In this document: positions 1-9,211 of the stretch, piece by piece | Position numbering within the stretch: the stretch's first letter is position 1 | Layout of the letters: each line of letters opens with the position of its first letter | Assembly: GCF_005503355.1 (NCBI RefSeq) | Contig: NZ_SCMK01000030.1 | Coordinates: forward strand, 1-53,999 | Reading direction: 5' to 3' | Source of the DNA: Sphingomonas sp. 1F27F7B | GTDB taxonomy: Bacteria > Pseudomonadota > Alphaproteobacteria > Sphingomonadales > Sphingomonadaceae | DNA length: 53,999 bases | Translations under genes and position numbers: made by a program | Notes under the pieces: model-generated | What the model saw: only the letters and a program-made list of their open reading frames with translations | Told to the model about the DNA's origin: nothing | Databases searched by the model: none

Positions 1-221
1 GGCAATCCGCCGCCCACGAACGCGCAACAGGATCTCGCCGCCAAAGACCTCGCCGCCGCTCAGATGGCTCGGGGAACGGCTCGGATCGGCGCCCAGGCCG
101 GTCATTCAGCCGCTATTGGCTTGACCCCGGCTGGGGGCGGGCCCAGCCCACGGACACCGCGCAATCGATGCCGCTACCCGCAAGCCTGCTGAGCGCACGC
201 TATGCCAACAGATTGAACTTG

Positions 222-1265
222 ATGCGATTTCCTCGTCTAATTCCGGGTGGCTCCTACGATCTCGCGATCGACCTCGGCACAGTCAACACCGTCATCTACC
301 TGAAGGATCGTGGCATCGTGCTCAACGAGCCCTCGGTCGTTGCCATGGAAACGATCAGCGGCCTTTCTCGCGTGCGCGCGGTCGGTGCGGAAGCGAAACT
401 GATGCTAGGGAAGACCCCCGACAACATCCGTACGATCCGGCCGATGCGCGACGGCGTGATCGCGGATCTGGAAGTCGCGGAGCAGATGATCAAATATTTC
501 ATCGACAAGGTACGCGGTGGCGCGAGACGGCTCGGCCGCCGTCCCGAAGTCGCCATCAGTGTCCCCAGCAGCGCGACACAGGTCGAACGGCGCGCGATCC
601 AGCAAGCAGGCACCAATGCGGGTGCCGGCAAGGTATATCTCATCGAGGAATCCATGGCCGCGGCCATCGGTGCGGGTTTGCCAGTGACCGAGCCGGTCGG
701 TGCCATGGTCGTGGATATCGGCGGGGGGACCACCGAGGTCGCCGTCCTTTCACTCAATGGCCTTGCCTACAGCGCCTCCGTCCGGGTTGGCGGCGACCGG
801 ATGGACGAGGCGATCGCCTCGTCCATCCGCCGCAAACACAATCTCATGATAGGGGAGGCCACCGCCGAGCATATCAAGGTCGAGATGGGCACCGCCCAGG
901 TTCCGGAAGACGGGATCGGCCTGATCCGGAAGGTGAGGGGAAGAGACCTGGTCAAGGGGATGCCTTCGGAAGTGGAAGTCAACCAGACCGAGATCGCGCA
1001 TGCGCTCGCGGAGCTTACCGCCCAGATCGTCGAGGTGGTGCACACCGCCCTGGAGAAGACCGAACCCGAGCTGGCCGCCGACATCTATGACCAGGGCATT
1101 GTGATGACCGGAGGTGGCAGCCTGCTCTCGCATCTGGATGATGTCTTGTCGAAGGCGACCGGACTGCCGGTCATGGTCGCGGAGAATGCGTTGATGTGCG
1201 TGGCGACGGGCGCCGGACGCGCGCTCGAGGATCCGATGTATCGCGGGGCAATGTCGGCCAGCTGA
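222..1265 (+). CDS. mreB: MreB-type actin homologue (rod shape-determining protein)
   Basis: Bacterial actin homologue that forms membrane-associated filaments and guides lateral cell-wall synthesis. The protein has about 347 residues, the normal MreB length. An N-terminal amphipathic stretch is followed by phosphate-1 motif YDLAIDLGTVNT, phosphate-2 motif VVDIGGGTTEVAV and adenosine motif GIVMTGGGSLL, all intact. I chose ATG 222 rather than ATG 168 because family members begin about ten residues before the first nucleotide-binding strand; neither start has a strong Shine-Dalgarno. The gene is alone: mreC, mreD, pbp2 and rodA, which usually follow the main mreB, are absent, and the next operon is convergent and metabolic. 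It may therefore be a second MreB paralogue. Family call is secure; cellular role is inferred. Confidence 0.9.
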   Translation: MRFPRLIPGGSYDLAIDLGTVNTVIYLKDRGIVLNEPSVVAMETISGLSRVRAVGAEAKLMLGKTPDNIRTIRPMRDGVIADLEVAEQMIKYFIDKVRGGARRLGRRPEVAISVPSSATQVERRAIQQAGTNAGAGKVYLIEESMAAAIGAGLPVTEPVGAMVVDIGGGTTEVAVLSLNGLAYSASVRVGGDRMDEAIASSIRRKHNLMIGEATAEHIKVEMGTAQVPEDGIGLIRKVRGRDLVKGMPSEVEVNQTEIAHALAELTAQIVEVVHTALEKTEPELAADIYDQGIVMTGGGSLLSHLDDVLSKATGLPVMVAENALMCVATGAGRALEDPMYRGAMSAS

Positions 1266-1420
1266 GATGCCTCGCCCGGAACTCGGAACGGAGCCGGATT
1301 TGACGGCTTTGCGCCCCTTCGGCCCACGGGTCGCTGCTTGATTAGCCCCGCAACCGGATGGAGTGCTGGGCTGGGAAATCGAGGATCGCGGACAATATGC
1401 CATGGGACGGGCCCCGCATA

Positions 1421-2524
1421 TTAGGACGCCGTCTCCTCCGCTTGCCACGCGCTGAGCCCCTGCAGCGCTGCGAGGTGCATCGAGCGGCCGATCTCGATCA
1501 CGCGATCGCGCCAGGCTGGGGCGGCCGGGTCGTACGCCGCCCGCAGTCTTGCCCGCAGCCGGGAGCGGAGACCGGCATCGTCGGATTCGATCCCCAGCCT
1601 TAGCCAGCGGTCGATCATCACGGCTTCGAATGCCTCGAAGTTCGAGACGGTGCCGATCTCGATCGGCGCCCCGGTGATCTCGATATGCGGAGCCAGCTTG
1701 CGTAAGCCAGGCAGCAGCAGGCCGGACCAATCCGGCGTTTCGCCGGATTCGAACGCGTCGTCCTCGGATTGCAGTTGCTGATCGGCCCACCAATCCGCCA
1801 TCCGGGCCCGCGCTGCGCTGCCCGGCGCATCGAGCGCGACGACCAGCGGCCGACCATAGTCGCCGAAGCCGGTGTGCCATTCGAGATAGGCCATGCGGCG
1901 GCAGGCGGAGAGTTCGGACGCGATGATCCGTTCGAACACTCGGCGCGATGGCGAAGGGCAGGCTCCGCCGAAACCAAGGCCATCGGGATGGCTGTGCTGC
2001 CCTCCGGTAAAGGCGGTCAGTGCACGCGCCGCGCCGAGCTCATGGCTGAGCGACTGGAACAGCGCCGCGACTCGTTCCGGCAGGCCGTCGTCCCATCGGT
2101 CCGGGCAGACGATGTCGTGAATTCGCGCATAGTCGGGATTTGGTCTTGGCGGGGCATCGAAATCGCCGAAATTGCGCGAGAGATCGACATTGTCGGCGTC
2201 GACGCGATGGCCGTGCGAAAGCCCCCAGGGATTGAGCGCGTGGACCATCAGAATGTTGCGATCATCGCCAAGATCGCCGGGATCGAGCGCTGCGGCAAAG
2301 GCTCGCTGCGCGGCGGACCCGGCGTGCCCCTCCGCGCCATGAACGCCGGAGATCGAGAACAGGGTGTTCGGCGCACCGGCCGGGCCGATCACCGCCCAGT
2401 CGATCGTCAGCAGCTCGCCCAGCGCGCCCTTGCCGGGAACGGGTACGGATCCGAGGCGGCCGCCCAATGCCGTCACCGCCGCGCGAAAGGAGTCACGGGC
2501 TTGCGCGTAGCTTTCGGCGAACAT
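1421..2524 (-). CDS. M14-type zinc carboxypeptidase, DUF2817 family
   Basis: Predicted metallopeptidase or amidase of 367 residues in the zinc-carboxypeptidase clan. The zinc-binding HxxE signature is visible as VHGAEG, a third ligand is probably the His of LEWHTGFGDYG, and NPWGLSHGHRVDADNVDLSRNF-type text around residues 105-125 is typical of DUF2817. There is no signal peptide, so it probably acts in the cytoplasm. It is the last gene of a minus-strand operon: its ATG at 2524 shares one base with the TGA of the MFS gene. The context (permease, alcohol and aldehyde dehydrogenases, M20 amidohydrolase) suggests it removes an amino-acid or amide-linked part of the substrate taken up by this locus. 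Substrate unknown. Confidence 0.82.
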   Translation of the reverse strand: MFAESYAQARDSFRAAVTALGGRLGSVPVPGKGALGELLTIDWAVIGPAGAPNTLFSISGVHGAEGHAGSAAQRAFAAALDPGDLGDDRNILMVHALNPWGLSHGHRVDADNVDLSRNFGDFDAPPRPNPDYARIHDIVCPDRWDDGLPERVAALFQSLSHELGAARALTAFTGGQHSHPDGLGFGGACPSPSRRVFERIIASELSACRRMAYLEWHTGFGDYGRPLVVALDAPGSAARARMADWWADQQLQSEDDAFESGETPDWSGLLLPGLRKLAPHIEITGAPIEIGTVSNFEAFEAVMIDRWLRLGIESDDAGLRSRLRARLRAAYDPAAPAWRDRVIEIGRSMHLAALQGLSAWQAEETAS

Positions 2525-3678
2525 CAGCGGTCCGGCGCGCGCCGGTCGGCGGCGAACAGGGGCAGGGTGAACAGGAAGCTCAGCAGGTAGAGGCCCGCCG
2601 CGAGGAAACCGATCATGTGTGCGCCATGACTGGCCAGGGTCGCGCCGATCGCCGGACCGATGGCCGAGCCCAGCGCGAGCAGGGCGGCGCCCATGCTGCT
2701 CCACCGGCCGCTGCGGTCGAGCCGCGCGAGCGCGCCGAGGATGAAGGGAAGCCCGAAGAACCAGGCGGTCTTCACGATCACCGCGCCCGCGACATAGGCC
2801 GCCATCATCGGTATCGCGAGCAGCAGCGCCGAGACGATCAGGCCGGCGAAGGCGAGGGCATTGGGCCCGCGCTGGCCGAAGCGGTGCCCGGCGGTCATCG
2901 ACAGGATCGCGCCGGCGATCGCGCCCAGCACCGAGATGCCGAGCAGCACGCCCACCTGGCTGCGGTCGAGGCCAACTGCCAATCCCATCCGCTCCTGGAA
3001 CGACCAGAGCGTGGTGTGGCCGGCATAGAGGCAGAGCAGCGCCAGCGCGCCGCAGATGGCGGGACGGTTGAGCGTCCAGCCGCTTCCTGCCGGCGCGCTG
3101 CGCGCCTCCTGCGCCACGGGCGGCGCCGGTGGAATCGCCCGCGTGCAGGCGAGGCCGATCAGCGCAACCCCGGCCAGAACGGCGACGATGCCGGCGAGGC
3201 CGAAATTCTGGGCGATCCACCCCGACAGGGCCAACAGCACCGCGGCATAGGTCAGGTTGACGAAGGTCGCGATCGCCCAGACGCGCTGCGGATCGGCGCG
3301 GCCGGCATAGGCGGCGAACACGGTCGACGCGGTGAACCCCATCGCCAGACCGAACGCACCGCGGATCGCCAGCAGCGGCACGAAGCCGCCCGCTCTGGCT
3401 GTCAGCAGGCTGGTAACGATCATTACCACGAGGCCGATCGCGGCGAGCATTGGCCGCGGTGCGCGGTGCAGCACCAGATAGAAGAGCAGCAATCCCAACG
3501 CATAGGCGCCGTTCTCCGCGGCGAGCGCGAGGCTGGCCTGCGACGCGGTGAGGCGAAGCTCGTCGATGAACAGGCCGAGCATCACTGGGCTCAAGGTGGC
3601 GCTGGTCATCGCGCCGGTGCCGATGACGATCAGCGCGGCCAGCGTCGTCCGCGATTCCCGTTGCAAATCAGCCTGCAT
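2524..3678 (-). CDS. MFS transporter
   Basis: Inner-membrane major facilitator protein of 384 residues with about twelve hydrophobic segments in two halves, starting at TLAALIVIGTGAMTSATLSP. ATG 3678 was chosen over the in-frame start further upstream because it overlaps the end of the aldehyde dehydrogenase gene by 11 bases, as expected for translational coupling, and places the first membrane helix normally. It is the permease of the operon, by position comparable to pegD of polyethylene-glycol-degrading sphingomonads. The transported compound cannot be read from sequence; import of the locus substrate or export of a product are both possible. Confidence 0.85.
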   Translation of the reverse strand: MQADLQRESRTTLAALIVIGTGAMTSATLSPVMLGLFIDELRLTASQASLALAAENGAYALGLLLFYLVLHRAPRPMLAAIGLVVMIVTSLLTARAGGFVPLLAIRGAFGLAMGFTASTVFAAYAGRADPQRVWAIATFVNLTYAAVLLALSGWIAQNFGLAGIVAVLAGVALIGLACTRAIPPAPPVAQEARSAPAGSGWTLNRPAICGALALLCLYAGHTTLWSFQERMGLAVGLDRSQVGVLLGISVLGAIAGAILSMTAGHRFGQRGPNALAFAGLIVSALLLAIPMMAAYVAGAVIVKTAWFFGLPFILGALARLDRSGRWSSMGAALLALGSAIGPAIGATLASHGAHMIGFLAAGLYLLSFLFTLPLFAADRRAPDR

Positions 3679-5131
3679 GGTTGATCGCCTGTGGTGTGGT
3701 GAAGGCGGTGATGCCGGCAAGCCCGCCCTCAATCCCGAAGCCGGATTGCTTGCGCGGTTCGAACGGGGTGCCGAAAGCCAGGCCCGGCCGGGCCGCGGGC
3801 GCGGCGATCACGTCGACCGATCCCGTGGAGAGGCCGGCGACGACGCGATCGGCGGCGTCGCGGTCCGCCCCCCAGATGGTCGCGCCGAGGCCATAGGGGC
3901 TGTCGTCCGCCAGCCGGATGGCCTCGTCCAGATCGCCATATTCCTGCACCGCCAGCAACGGGCCGAAAATCTCCTGCTGAACCAGCGCCCCGTCCTGCGG
4001 AGCGCCGAGCGCCAGCTCCGGCGCGGCGTAGAAGCCGTCTGCGCCGGGCACGGCCGACAATGGCACGACCTGCGCCGTCCGCCGCGCGATCTCGCGATAG
4101 CCCTGTACCGTCTCATATTGTCGGCCGCTGGCGAGCGGCCCAAGCCGTGTCGCCGTGTCGCGCGGATCGCCGACCGGCCAGTCCGCCGCGGCTGCGCGAA
4201 GCCCCTCGACCGCTGCGTCGAGCCCACCCTTCGGCACCAGCAGCCGGGTGCGCGCCGCGCACCATTGCCCGCTGTTCCAGAAGGCGGCGTGGAACACGCC
4301 GGGCCAGATTTCGGGCTGCTCGATCATGTCGGGCAGCACCAGCTGGGGCGACTTGCCGCCGCATTCCATCGTCACCGGCTTGATCGACCGCGATGCCGAG
4401 GCCCGGATGACCGCCTGGCCGGTGCGGGTCGAGCCGGTGAAGGCGAGCATGTCGATGCCCGGATGCGCCGCGAGCGCCGCTCCGGCGGCGTGTCCGCTGC
4501 CCGGGACCATGTTGAGAACGCCCGGCGGCAGGCCCGCATCGCTCGCCAGCCGGGCGAGCAGGATCGCGGATCGCGGCGACAGCTCCGACGGCTTGAGCAC
4601 GAGCGTGTTGCCCGCCGCCAGGATCGGCACCGCGCGGATCAGCACGTTGGCGGTGGGGAAATTCCACGGCGTGATCGCCCCGACCACGCCGCGTGGGCGC
4701 CGCACCGCGCCCTCGGAGCGCGCGTCGAGTGCCGGGATCAGGCTGGCATAATAGCCGATCAGCAACGGCCCCTGCGCGACCAGCGATCGGGCGTCGGCGA
4801 TCGGCCGGCCGACCTCGAGCGTCTCCAGCCAGGCCAGCTGCTCGACTTCTTCGGCGATGCGCGCGGCCCAGGCGAGCAGCAGCGCGGCGCGGTCGCCGCC
4901 GCTGATCCGCCCCCACTCGCGTTGGAACGCCGATCGCGCGCTGGCCACGGCGGCGTCCACCGCCTCCTCGCCGCCTTCGTCGAATCCGCCCCAGGTGTCA
5001 CCGGTCGCCGGATTGACGCTGGCGATCGGCTCTCCCCCGGACTTCCGGGTCTCGCCGTGGATCCAGGCATGGCCCAGCGCCTCCGGCAAAGGGGTATCCC
5101 ATGCGGGGAGGGCGACGGCCGGAGAATTCAT
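3668..5131 (-). CDS. NAD(P)-dependent aldehyde dehydrogenase
   Basis: Oxidises an aldehyde to the carboxylic acid in the cytoplasm. It has 487 residues, the usual family length. Visible motifs in order: TPWNFP (Asn157), the cofactor loop FTGSTRTG (232-238), the general base Glu256 in MECGGKSP, and the catalytic Cys291 in FWNSGQWCAART. The start ATG overlaps the stop of the upstream GMC gene as ATGA (4 bases), so the two are translationally coupled, which fits sequential alcohol-to-aldehyde-to-acid oxidation. The order GMC enzyme, aldehyde dehydrogenase, permease parallels the peg genes (pegA, pegC, pegD), though the order within the operon differs. Exact substrate unknown. Confidence 0.92.
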   Translation of the reverse strand: MNSPAVALPAWDTPLPEALGHAWIHGETRKSGGEPIASVNPATGDTWGGFDEGGEEAVDAAVASARSAFQREWGRISGGDRAALLLAWAARIAEEVEQLAWLETLEVGRPIADARSLVAQGPLLIGYYASLIPALDARSEGAVRRPRGVVGAITPWNFPTANVLIRAVPILAAGNTLVLKPSELSPRSAILLARLASDAGLPPGVLNMVPGSGHAAGAALAAHPGIDMLAFTGSTRTGQAVIRASASRSIKPVTMECGGKSPQLVLPDMIEQPEIWPGVFHAAFWNSGQWCAARTRLLVPKGGLDAAVEGLRAAAADWPVGDPRDTATRLGPLASGRQYETVQGYREIARRTAQVVPLSAVPGADGFYAAPELALGAPQDGALVQQEIFGPLLAVQEYGDLDEAIRLADDSPYGLGATIWGADRDAADRVVAGLSTGSVDVIAAPAARPGLAFGTPFEPRKQSGFGIEGGLAGITAFTTPQAINHAG

Positions 5132-6714
5132 GGAAGCGTTCCGATCAGGTCTGCGGCCTTGTCGCCGATCATCATGGCGGCGGCCTGGGTGTTCCCGCTG
5201 ATATGGCGGGGCATGATGGATGCATCGGCGACGAACAGTCCCGTAACGCCGCGAACCTTGAGCGCGGGATCGACCACCGACGCGGTGTCGGATCCCATCC
5301 GGCAGGTGCCGACAGGGTGATAGATTGGTGCCGCGACGCTGCGGATCTGGTGCTCGGCATCTCCGGCATCGAGGTCGGGCCAGCCGATCCGTTCCACGAC
5401 ATAGTCGCGGAAGGCCGGGGCATCGATGATCCGGCCGCACAGCTCGACCCCGCGCCGCAGCGCCGCCACATCCTCTGGCGCATCGAGCAGCCTGGGAAAG
5501 ATCAGCGGCGCGGCGGCGGGATCGCCGCTCGCCAGATCGATCCGGCCCCGGCTTTGCGGATGGTTGACGCTGGCGACGACGCTGACCATCGGGAAAGGTG
5601 CCAGCTCGCCCCCGACGCGGCCGAACGGGGTGAGGTGGATCTGGACATCCGGCGAGTGCAGGCCGGGCAGGGTCCGGGCGAAGCCGACCGCCTGTGCGGT
5701 GGGATTGGCGGCCGGCCCCTTGCCCACCAGCCATTGCAGCATCGCGCGCGCCATCCCGGCGGGATTGACCTGCTGGTTGAGCGTAGGGACGTTGACCTTG
5801 AGTCCCATCCAGATGCCGGCATGTTCCATCAGGTTTCGGCCGACCTCGGGCGCATCGGCGACCACCGGGATGCCGAGTTCGCGCAACCGGGCGGCCGGGC
5901 CGACGCCCGACAGCATCAGCAGTTGCGGCGTGTGGATCGTCCCGCCCGACAGGATCACGCCGCGGCGTGCGGTGACCGTGCGGACCATGCCGTCCTGCTC
6001 GAACTCGACCCCGGTTGCGTGGCCATCCTCGAAGATCACCCGCCGCGCCCGCGCACCCTGAAGCATCCGCGTCGTGCCGTTGGCGATCGCCGGCTTGAGG
6101 AAGGCAGTGAAGCTGTCGTGCCGGCGGCCGTTACGCGCCGAACTCTGCACATAGCCGATGCCGTCCTGCCGCTCGCCGTTGACGTCGGGATTGAACGGCA
6201 GCCCGGCTTCCGCCGCCGCCGCGATGAAACGCGGCGTGAGCGCATGGACATGGGGCAGGGGAGAGACGCGGAGCGGCCCGGTGGCGCCGCGAACTTGGGA
6301 TTCGCCATCGGTGCTCGTCTCGAGCCGCCGGAAATAGGGCAGCACGTCGCGATAGCCCCAGCCGATCGCTCCGAGATCGCGCCACGCGTCGAAATCCCCG
6401 GGCGCGCCGCGCACGAAGATCATCCCGTTGATCCGCGTGCTGCCGCCCGGCCCAAGCCCGCGCGGCCAATCCTCGACCCGGTCGAGCCGGGTGGGATCGG
6501 GCTGCGACACCAGCTTCCAGTCGTAGAAGGGGTGACCGTTGGTGTGAATCGTCGCGGCGGGAATCGTTTCGATCCGCAGCCGCCCGGCGCGCCCGGCTTC
6601 AAGCACCGCGACACGGACGCCGGGCATCGCCGCCAGCCGTCCGGCGACCGCACAGCCGCTCGCGCCGGCGCCGACCACGACATAGTCGAACGTCTCGATG
6701 GCGCCGCCGCTCAT
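5128..6714 (-). CDS. GMC-family FAD-dependent alcohol dehydrogenase (choline dehydrogenase/PegA-like)
   Basis: Flavoprotein of 528 residues that oxidises a primary alcohol to an aldehyde. The FAD dinucleotide-binding motif VVVGAGASG lies at residues 12-20, the GMC signature around GPGGSTRINGMIFVRG near residue 90, and the C-terminal catalytic pair at His466 (YHPVGTCRMG) and Asn508 (SGNTQAAAM). I chose ATG 6714, which forms a 4-base ATGA overlap with the M20 gene; an in-frame GTG at 6726 would lie inside that gene. The partner aldehyde dehydrogenase follows directly. Choline, long-chain alcohol and polyethylene-glycol dehydrogenases all belong to this family and cannot be separated by eye. Confidence 0.92.
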   Translation of the reverse strand: MSGGAIETFDYVVVGAGASGCAVAGRLAAMPGVRVAVLEAGRAGRLRIETIPAATIHTNGHPFYDWKLVSQPDPTRLDRVEDWPRGLGPGGSTRINGMIFVRGAPGDFDAWRDLGAIGWGYRDVLPYFRRLETSTDGESQVRGATGPLRVSPLPHVHALTPRFIAAAAEAGLPFNPDVNGERQDGIGYVQSSARNGRRHDSFTAFLKPAIANGTTRMLQGARARRVIFEDGHATGVEFEQDGMVRTVTARRGVILSGGTIHTPQLLMLSGVGPAARLRELGIPVVADAPEVGRNLMEHAGIWMGLKVNVPTLNQQVNPAGMARAMLQWLVGKGPAANPTAQAVGFARTLPGLHSPDVQIHLTPFGRVGGELAPFPMVSVVASVNHPQSRGRIDLASGDPAAAPLIFPRLLDAPEDVAALRRGVELCGRIIDAPAFRDYVVERIGWPDLDAGDAEHQIRSVAAPIYHPVGTCRMGSDTASVVDPALKVRGVTGLFVADASIMPRHISGNTQAAAMMIGDKAADLIGTLP

Positions 6715-7907
6715 GCCGCGCTGCACCCCGCACCGAGCTTGAGTTCGACCATCTTGAGGAAGAAGCTCGCCCCGATCGGCAGCAGCCGGTCTTCGAAATC
6801 ATAGTCGGGGCTGTGCAGCATCGGCGTGTCGTCGGCGACGCGCGTGCCGAGCAGCACATAGGCGCCGGGCAGCCGCTCGAGCATGTACGCGAAGTCCTCC
6901 GACCCGGTGACCGGCGGCATGTCGCGGGTCACCGCATCGGCGCCGAGGATCGCTTCCAGCGCACCGGCCGCGGCCCCGGCCTCGCGGGCGTCGTTGACCG
7001 TGGGCGGGAAGAGGAGTTCGAACCGCACGTCGCAGGCCACGCCGTGCGCCGCCTCGATCCCCGTGCAGCACCGGCGAAGCTCCGCTTCCAGCGCCTGCAT
7101 CGTCGCCGGTGCGAAGGCGCGCGCGGTGCCGGTCAGGGTGACGCTGTCGGGCACCACGTTGAACGCGTCGCCGCCGTTGATCGAGCCGACTGTCATCACC
7201 GCCATGCCGCTGGCCGGGATCCGGCGGGCCGGGATGGCTTCGATCAGGGCGACGAGCGCTGCCGCGGCCGATACGGGGCTGGCGGTGAGGTAGGGGGTCG
7301 CGGCATGGCCGCCATGCCCGCGCACCGCGATGACGAACCGTGCCGCGCCGGCGCAGGCCGGGCCCGAATGCACCGCGGCGGTGCCGAGCCGCAGCGGCGG
7401 CGCGTTGTGCAGCGCGAACACCGTGTCGCAGGGGAATCGCTCGAACAGGCCGTCGGCGATCATTGTGCGCGCGCCGCCAAGGCCCTCCTCGGCAGGCTGG
7501 AAGATGAGGTTGACCGTTCCGGCGAAATCGCGCTGCTTCGCGAGGACGCATGCCGCGCCGAGCAGCATCGCGGTATGGCCGTCATGCCCGCAGGCGTGCA
7601 TCAGGCCAGGCCGCTCCGAACGGTACGGCGCCTGCCCTTGTTCCTCGATCGGGAGCGCATCCATGTCGGCGCGCAGCCCGATTGCCGGGCCGGGCCCGCC
7701 GTCACCGTAGATCACGCCGACCACTCCGGTACCGCCGAGGCCGACATGCGTTTCGATGCCCCAGCCGCGCAGCCGCTCGGCGACGAAGGCCGATGTCTCG
7801 ACTTCCTCGAACCCCAGTTCGGGGTGCTGGTGAAACCGCCGCCGCCACGCCGTCATCTCGGCGACGAGCGGGACGATCTCTCGATCCAGGGTGATGGCCG
7901 GATTCAT
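6711..7907 (-). CDS. M20 family amidohydrolase (IAA-amino acid/hippurate hydrolase type)
   Basis: Cytoplasmic metal-dependent hydrolase of 398 residues that splits N-acyl amino acids or similar amides. The metal-binding motifs are clear: HACGHDGHTA, then PAEEGLGG, and HSPDYDFED at the end, with the small dimerisation domain between. ATG 7907 was preferred to an upstream in-frame start because family proteins begin about this far before the FHQHPELGFEE motif. It is the first enzyme gene after the AraC gene (94-base gap) and is coupled to the GMC gene by ATGA. Context suggests that it hydrolyses an amide bond and releases an alcohol-bearing part for the next two enzymes; this is inference. Confidence 0.88.
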   Translation of the reverse strand: MNPAITLDREIVPLVAEMTAWRRRFHQHPELGFEEVETSAFVAERLRGWGIETHVGLGGTGVVGVIYGDGGPGPAIGLRADMDALPIEEQGQAPYRSERPGLMHACGHDGHTAMLLGAACVLAKQRDFAGTVNLIFQPAEEGLGGARTMIADGLFERFPCDTVFALHNAPPLRLGTAAVHSGPACAGAARFVIAVRGHGGHAATPYLTASPVSAAAALVALIEAIPARRIPASGMAVMTVGSINGGDAFNVVPDSVTLTGTARAFAPATMQALEAELRRCCTGIEAAHGVACDVRFELLFPPTVNDAREAGAAAGALEAILGADAVTRDMPPVTGSEDFAYMLERLPGAYVLLGTRVADDTPMLHSPDYDFEDRLLPIGASFFLKMVELKLGAGCSAA

Positions 7908-7922
7908 CGGGGCTCCAGTGAT

Positions 7923-7932
7923 CGGACGTCCG
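7923..7932. promoter_or_regulatory. Short perfect palindrome upstream of the amidohydrolase operon
   Basis: CGGACGTCCG is a perfect 10-base palindrome 15 bases upstream of the amidohydrolase ATG, in the 94-base gap after the AraC gene. It could be a small operator or chance in GC-rich DNA. No function is claimed. Confidence 0.2.
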
Positions 7933-8001
7933 CTGACACGAACGAAGGGCACGACCCTAGCCGCTTGAGCCGGCGCGATGCTTATGCCGGCGGCAGACGG
8001 A

Positions 8002-8946
8002 TTATGCCGTGTGCACTATTTGCGTGGCGGCACCGCGCGCGATCGACGGGCTCATCCCGAAATAGGCCTTGTAGGCGAGCGAGAAGTTGCTGAGATGGCC
8101 ATAGCCGCAGCGTTCGGCGATCTCGCTGATCGACAGCGTGTCCTGGCCCAGCAGGATGCGCGCGCTTTCCATCCGTTCCTTCTGCAGCGTCTGGCCGATG
8201 GTCTCGCCATAATAGGCGCGGAATGCAGTGTTGAGCCGCGTGCGGTTGGTGCCGACCGCACGGGCCAGCTCGGCGATGCCGAGCGGCTGGTCGAGATGCT
8301 CGGCGATGATCGTGCGGACCTGGCGTACCCGGCGCACCTCGCGCTCGGTCAGCCCGTGGTCGTCGGCACGCTTGAACTGGCTGATGAAGAAATCGAGCAG
8401 CAGACAGGTCAGCTCGTCGATCTTGGCGCGCCTGAAGCGCTCCTGTGTCCATGGCGACCGGCGCGGATCGAGGATGTCGGCGGCGCACAGCGCGGCGGCG
8501 CGCGGGAGCCGGTAGCGCTGGAACAGCAGGCGTTGTGCCAGATAGTCGCTGGCCTCGCGCACCTCCGGCCCCTCGTCCTCGAAACCGGCGATGCGGCCGT
8601 TGCCGAGGCGCGGGAAGAACAGGGTGACCGAGCGCTCCTGGGTATCGTCGAGGATGATCTGGCGCTTGACCACGCCGGCCGGCTGGTGCGCGATCACGAG
8701 GCATTCGCCAGCGATGTCCGCGGTCGGCGCATCATTGAACCGATATTCGCCGGCGCCGGTCAGCTGCACCTTGAACGTCAAGCGGTCGTCGCCGACCAGC
8801 TGCTCGTCGATCCGGCCGCGTGCGCGGCCGTCGATCACCACGCCGCTGATCGCGTCGTCGTGACGGAACGGCTCGTAGCGCCCGTTCACATAGAGCGGGA
8901 CCTTCCCGTGTTGTTGTCGTGGTCCGTGCGGGTCTGCTGTCGCCAT
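8002..8946 (-). CDS. AraC-family transcriptional regulator
   Basis: DNA-binding regulator of 314 residues. The N-terminal two thirds is an unclassified sensing domain; the last ~100 residues hold the two helix-turn-helix units of AraC/XylS proteins (PLGIAELARAVGTNRTRLNTAF and SISEIAERCGYGHLSNFSLAYK regions, then FGMSPS). It sits between the amidohydrolase operon (same strand, 94 bases downstream) and a divergent TonB-receptor gene, the classical place for a local activator. It is comparable in type and position to PegR of polyethylene-glycol loci. A 7+7 inverted repeat in the divergent gap (8970-8991) is a candidate binding site. The inducer is unknown. Confidence 0.9.
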   Translation of the reverse strand: MATADPHGPRQQHGKVPLYVNGRYEPFRHDDAISGVVIDGRARGRIDEQLVGDDRLTFKVQLTGAGEYRFNDAPTADIAGECLVIAHQPAGVVKRQIILDDTQERSVTLFFPRLGNGRIAGFEDEGPEVREASDYLAQRLLFQRYRLPRAAALCAADILDPRRSPWTQERFRRAKIDELTCLLLDFFISQFKRADDHGLTEREVRRVRQVRTIIAEHLDQPLGIAELARAVGTNRTRLNTAFRAYYGETIGQTLQKERMESARILLGQDTLSISEIAERCGYGHLSNFSLAYKAYFGMSPSIARGAATQIVHTA

Positions 8947-8969
8947 GGAATGTTGCCCCGACTAGCAAT

Positions 8970-8991
8970 GTGCGAACACCCAGCTTCGCAC
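8970..8991. promoter_or_regulatory. Candidate operator in the araC/TonB-receptor divergent region
   Basis: GTGCGAA and TTCGCAC form a perfect inverted repeat separated by 8 bases, 24 bases before the AraC start codon and about 220 bases before the TonB-receptor start. Two TGCGCA copies follow at 9053-9058 and 9079-9084 (26-base spacing). The position suits autoregulation of the AraC gene or control of the divergent receptor. The repeat is seen; the role is inferred. Confidence 0.4.
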
Positions 8992-9211
8992 GGAAGCCGG
9001 TCCATGCCAAATCGCTCGCACCGGCGCGCCGCCGCTGCTGCGGTCGATTTTCTGCGCACGGCATAAACGACCCGCAGCTGCGCATAATGACGTCGCGTCG
9101 AAAGGCGTGGATGAGTGAGTGCGTTGAATTCCCATGACGGCGGCGCGACCCCCAATCAGGCGCGGCGCATGGTGCCGGCGGCATCCGCATGGGGTGGGAG
9201 GACAGGTTAGA

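Noticed and set aside
1..191. Open frame from the window edge ending at TGA 189-191
   Set aside because: Could be the tail of an upstream gene, but the text becomes Pro/Arg-rich near the end and 63 open codons are common at this GC content; not enough to call.
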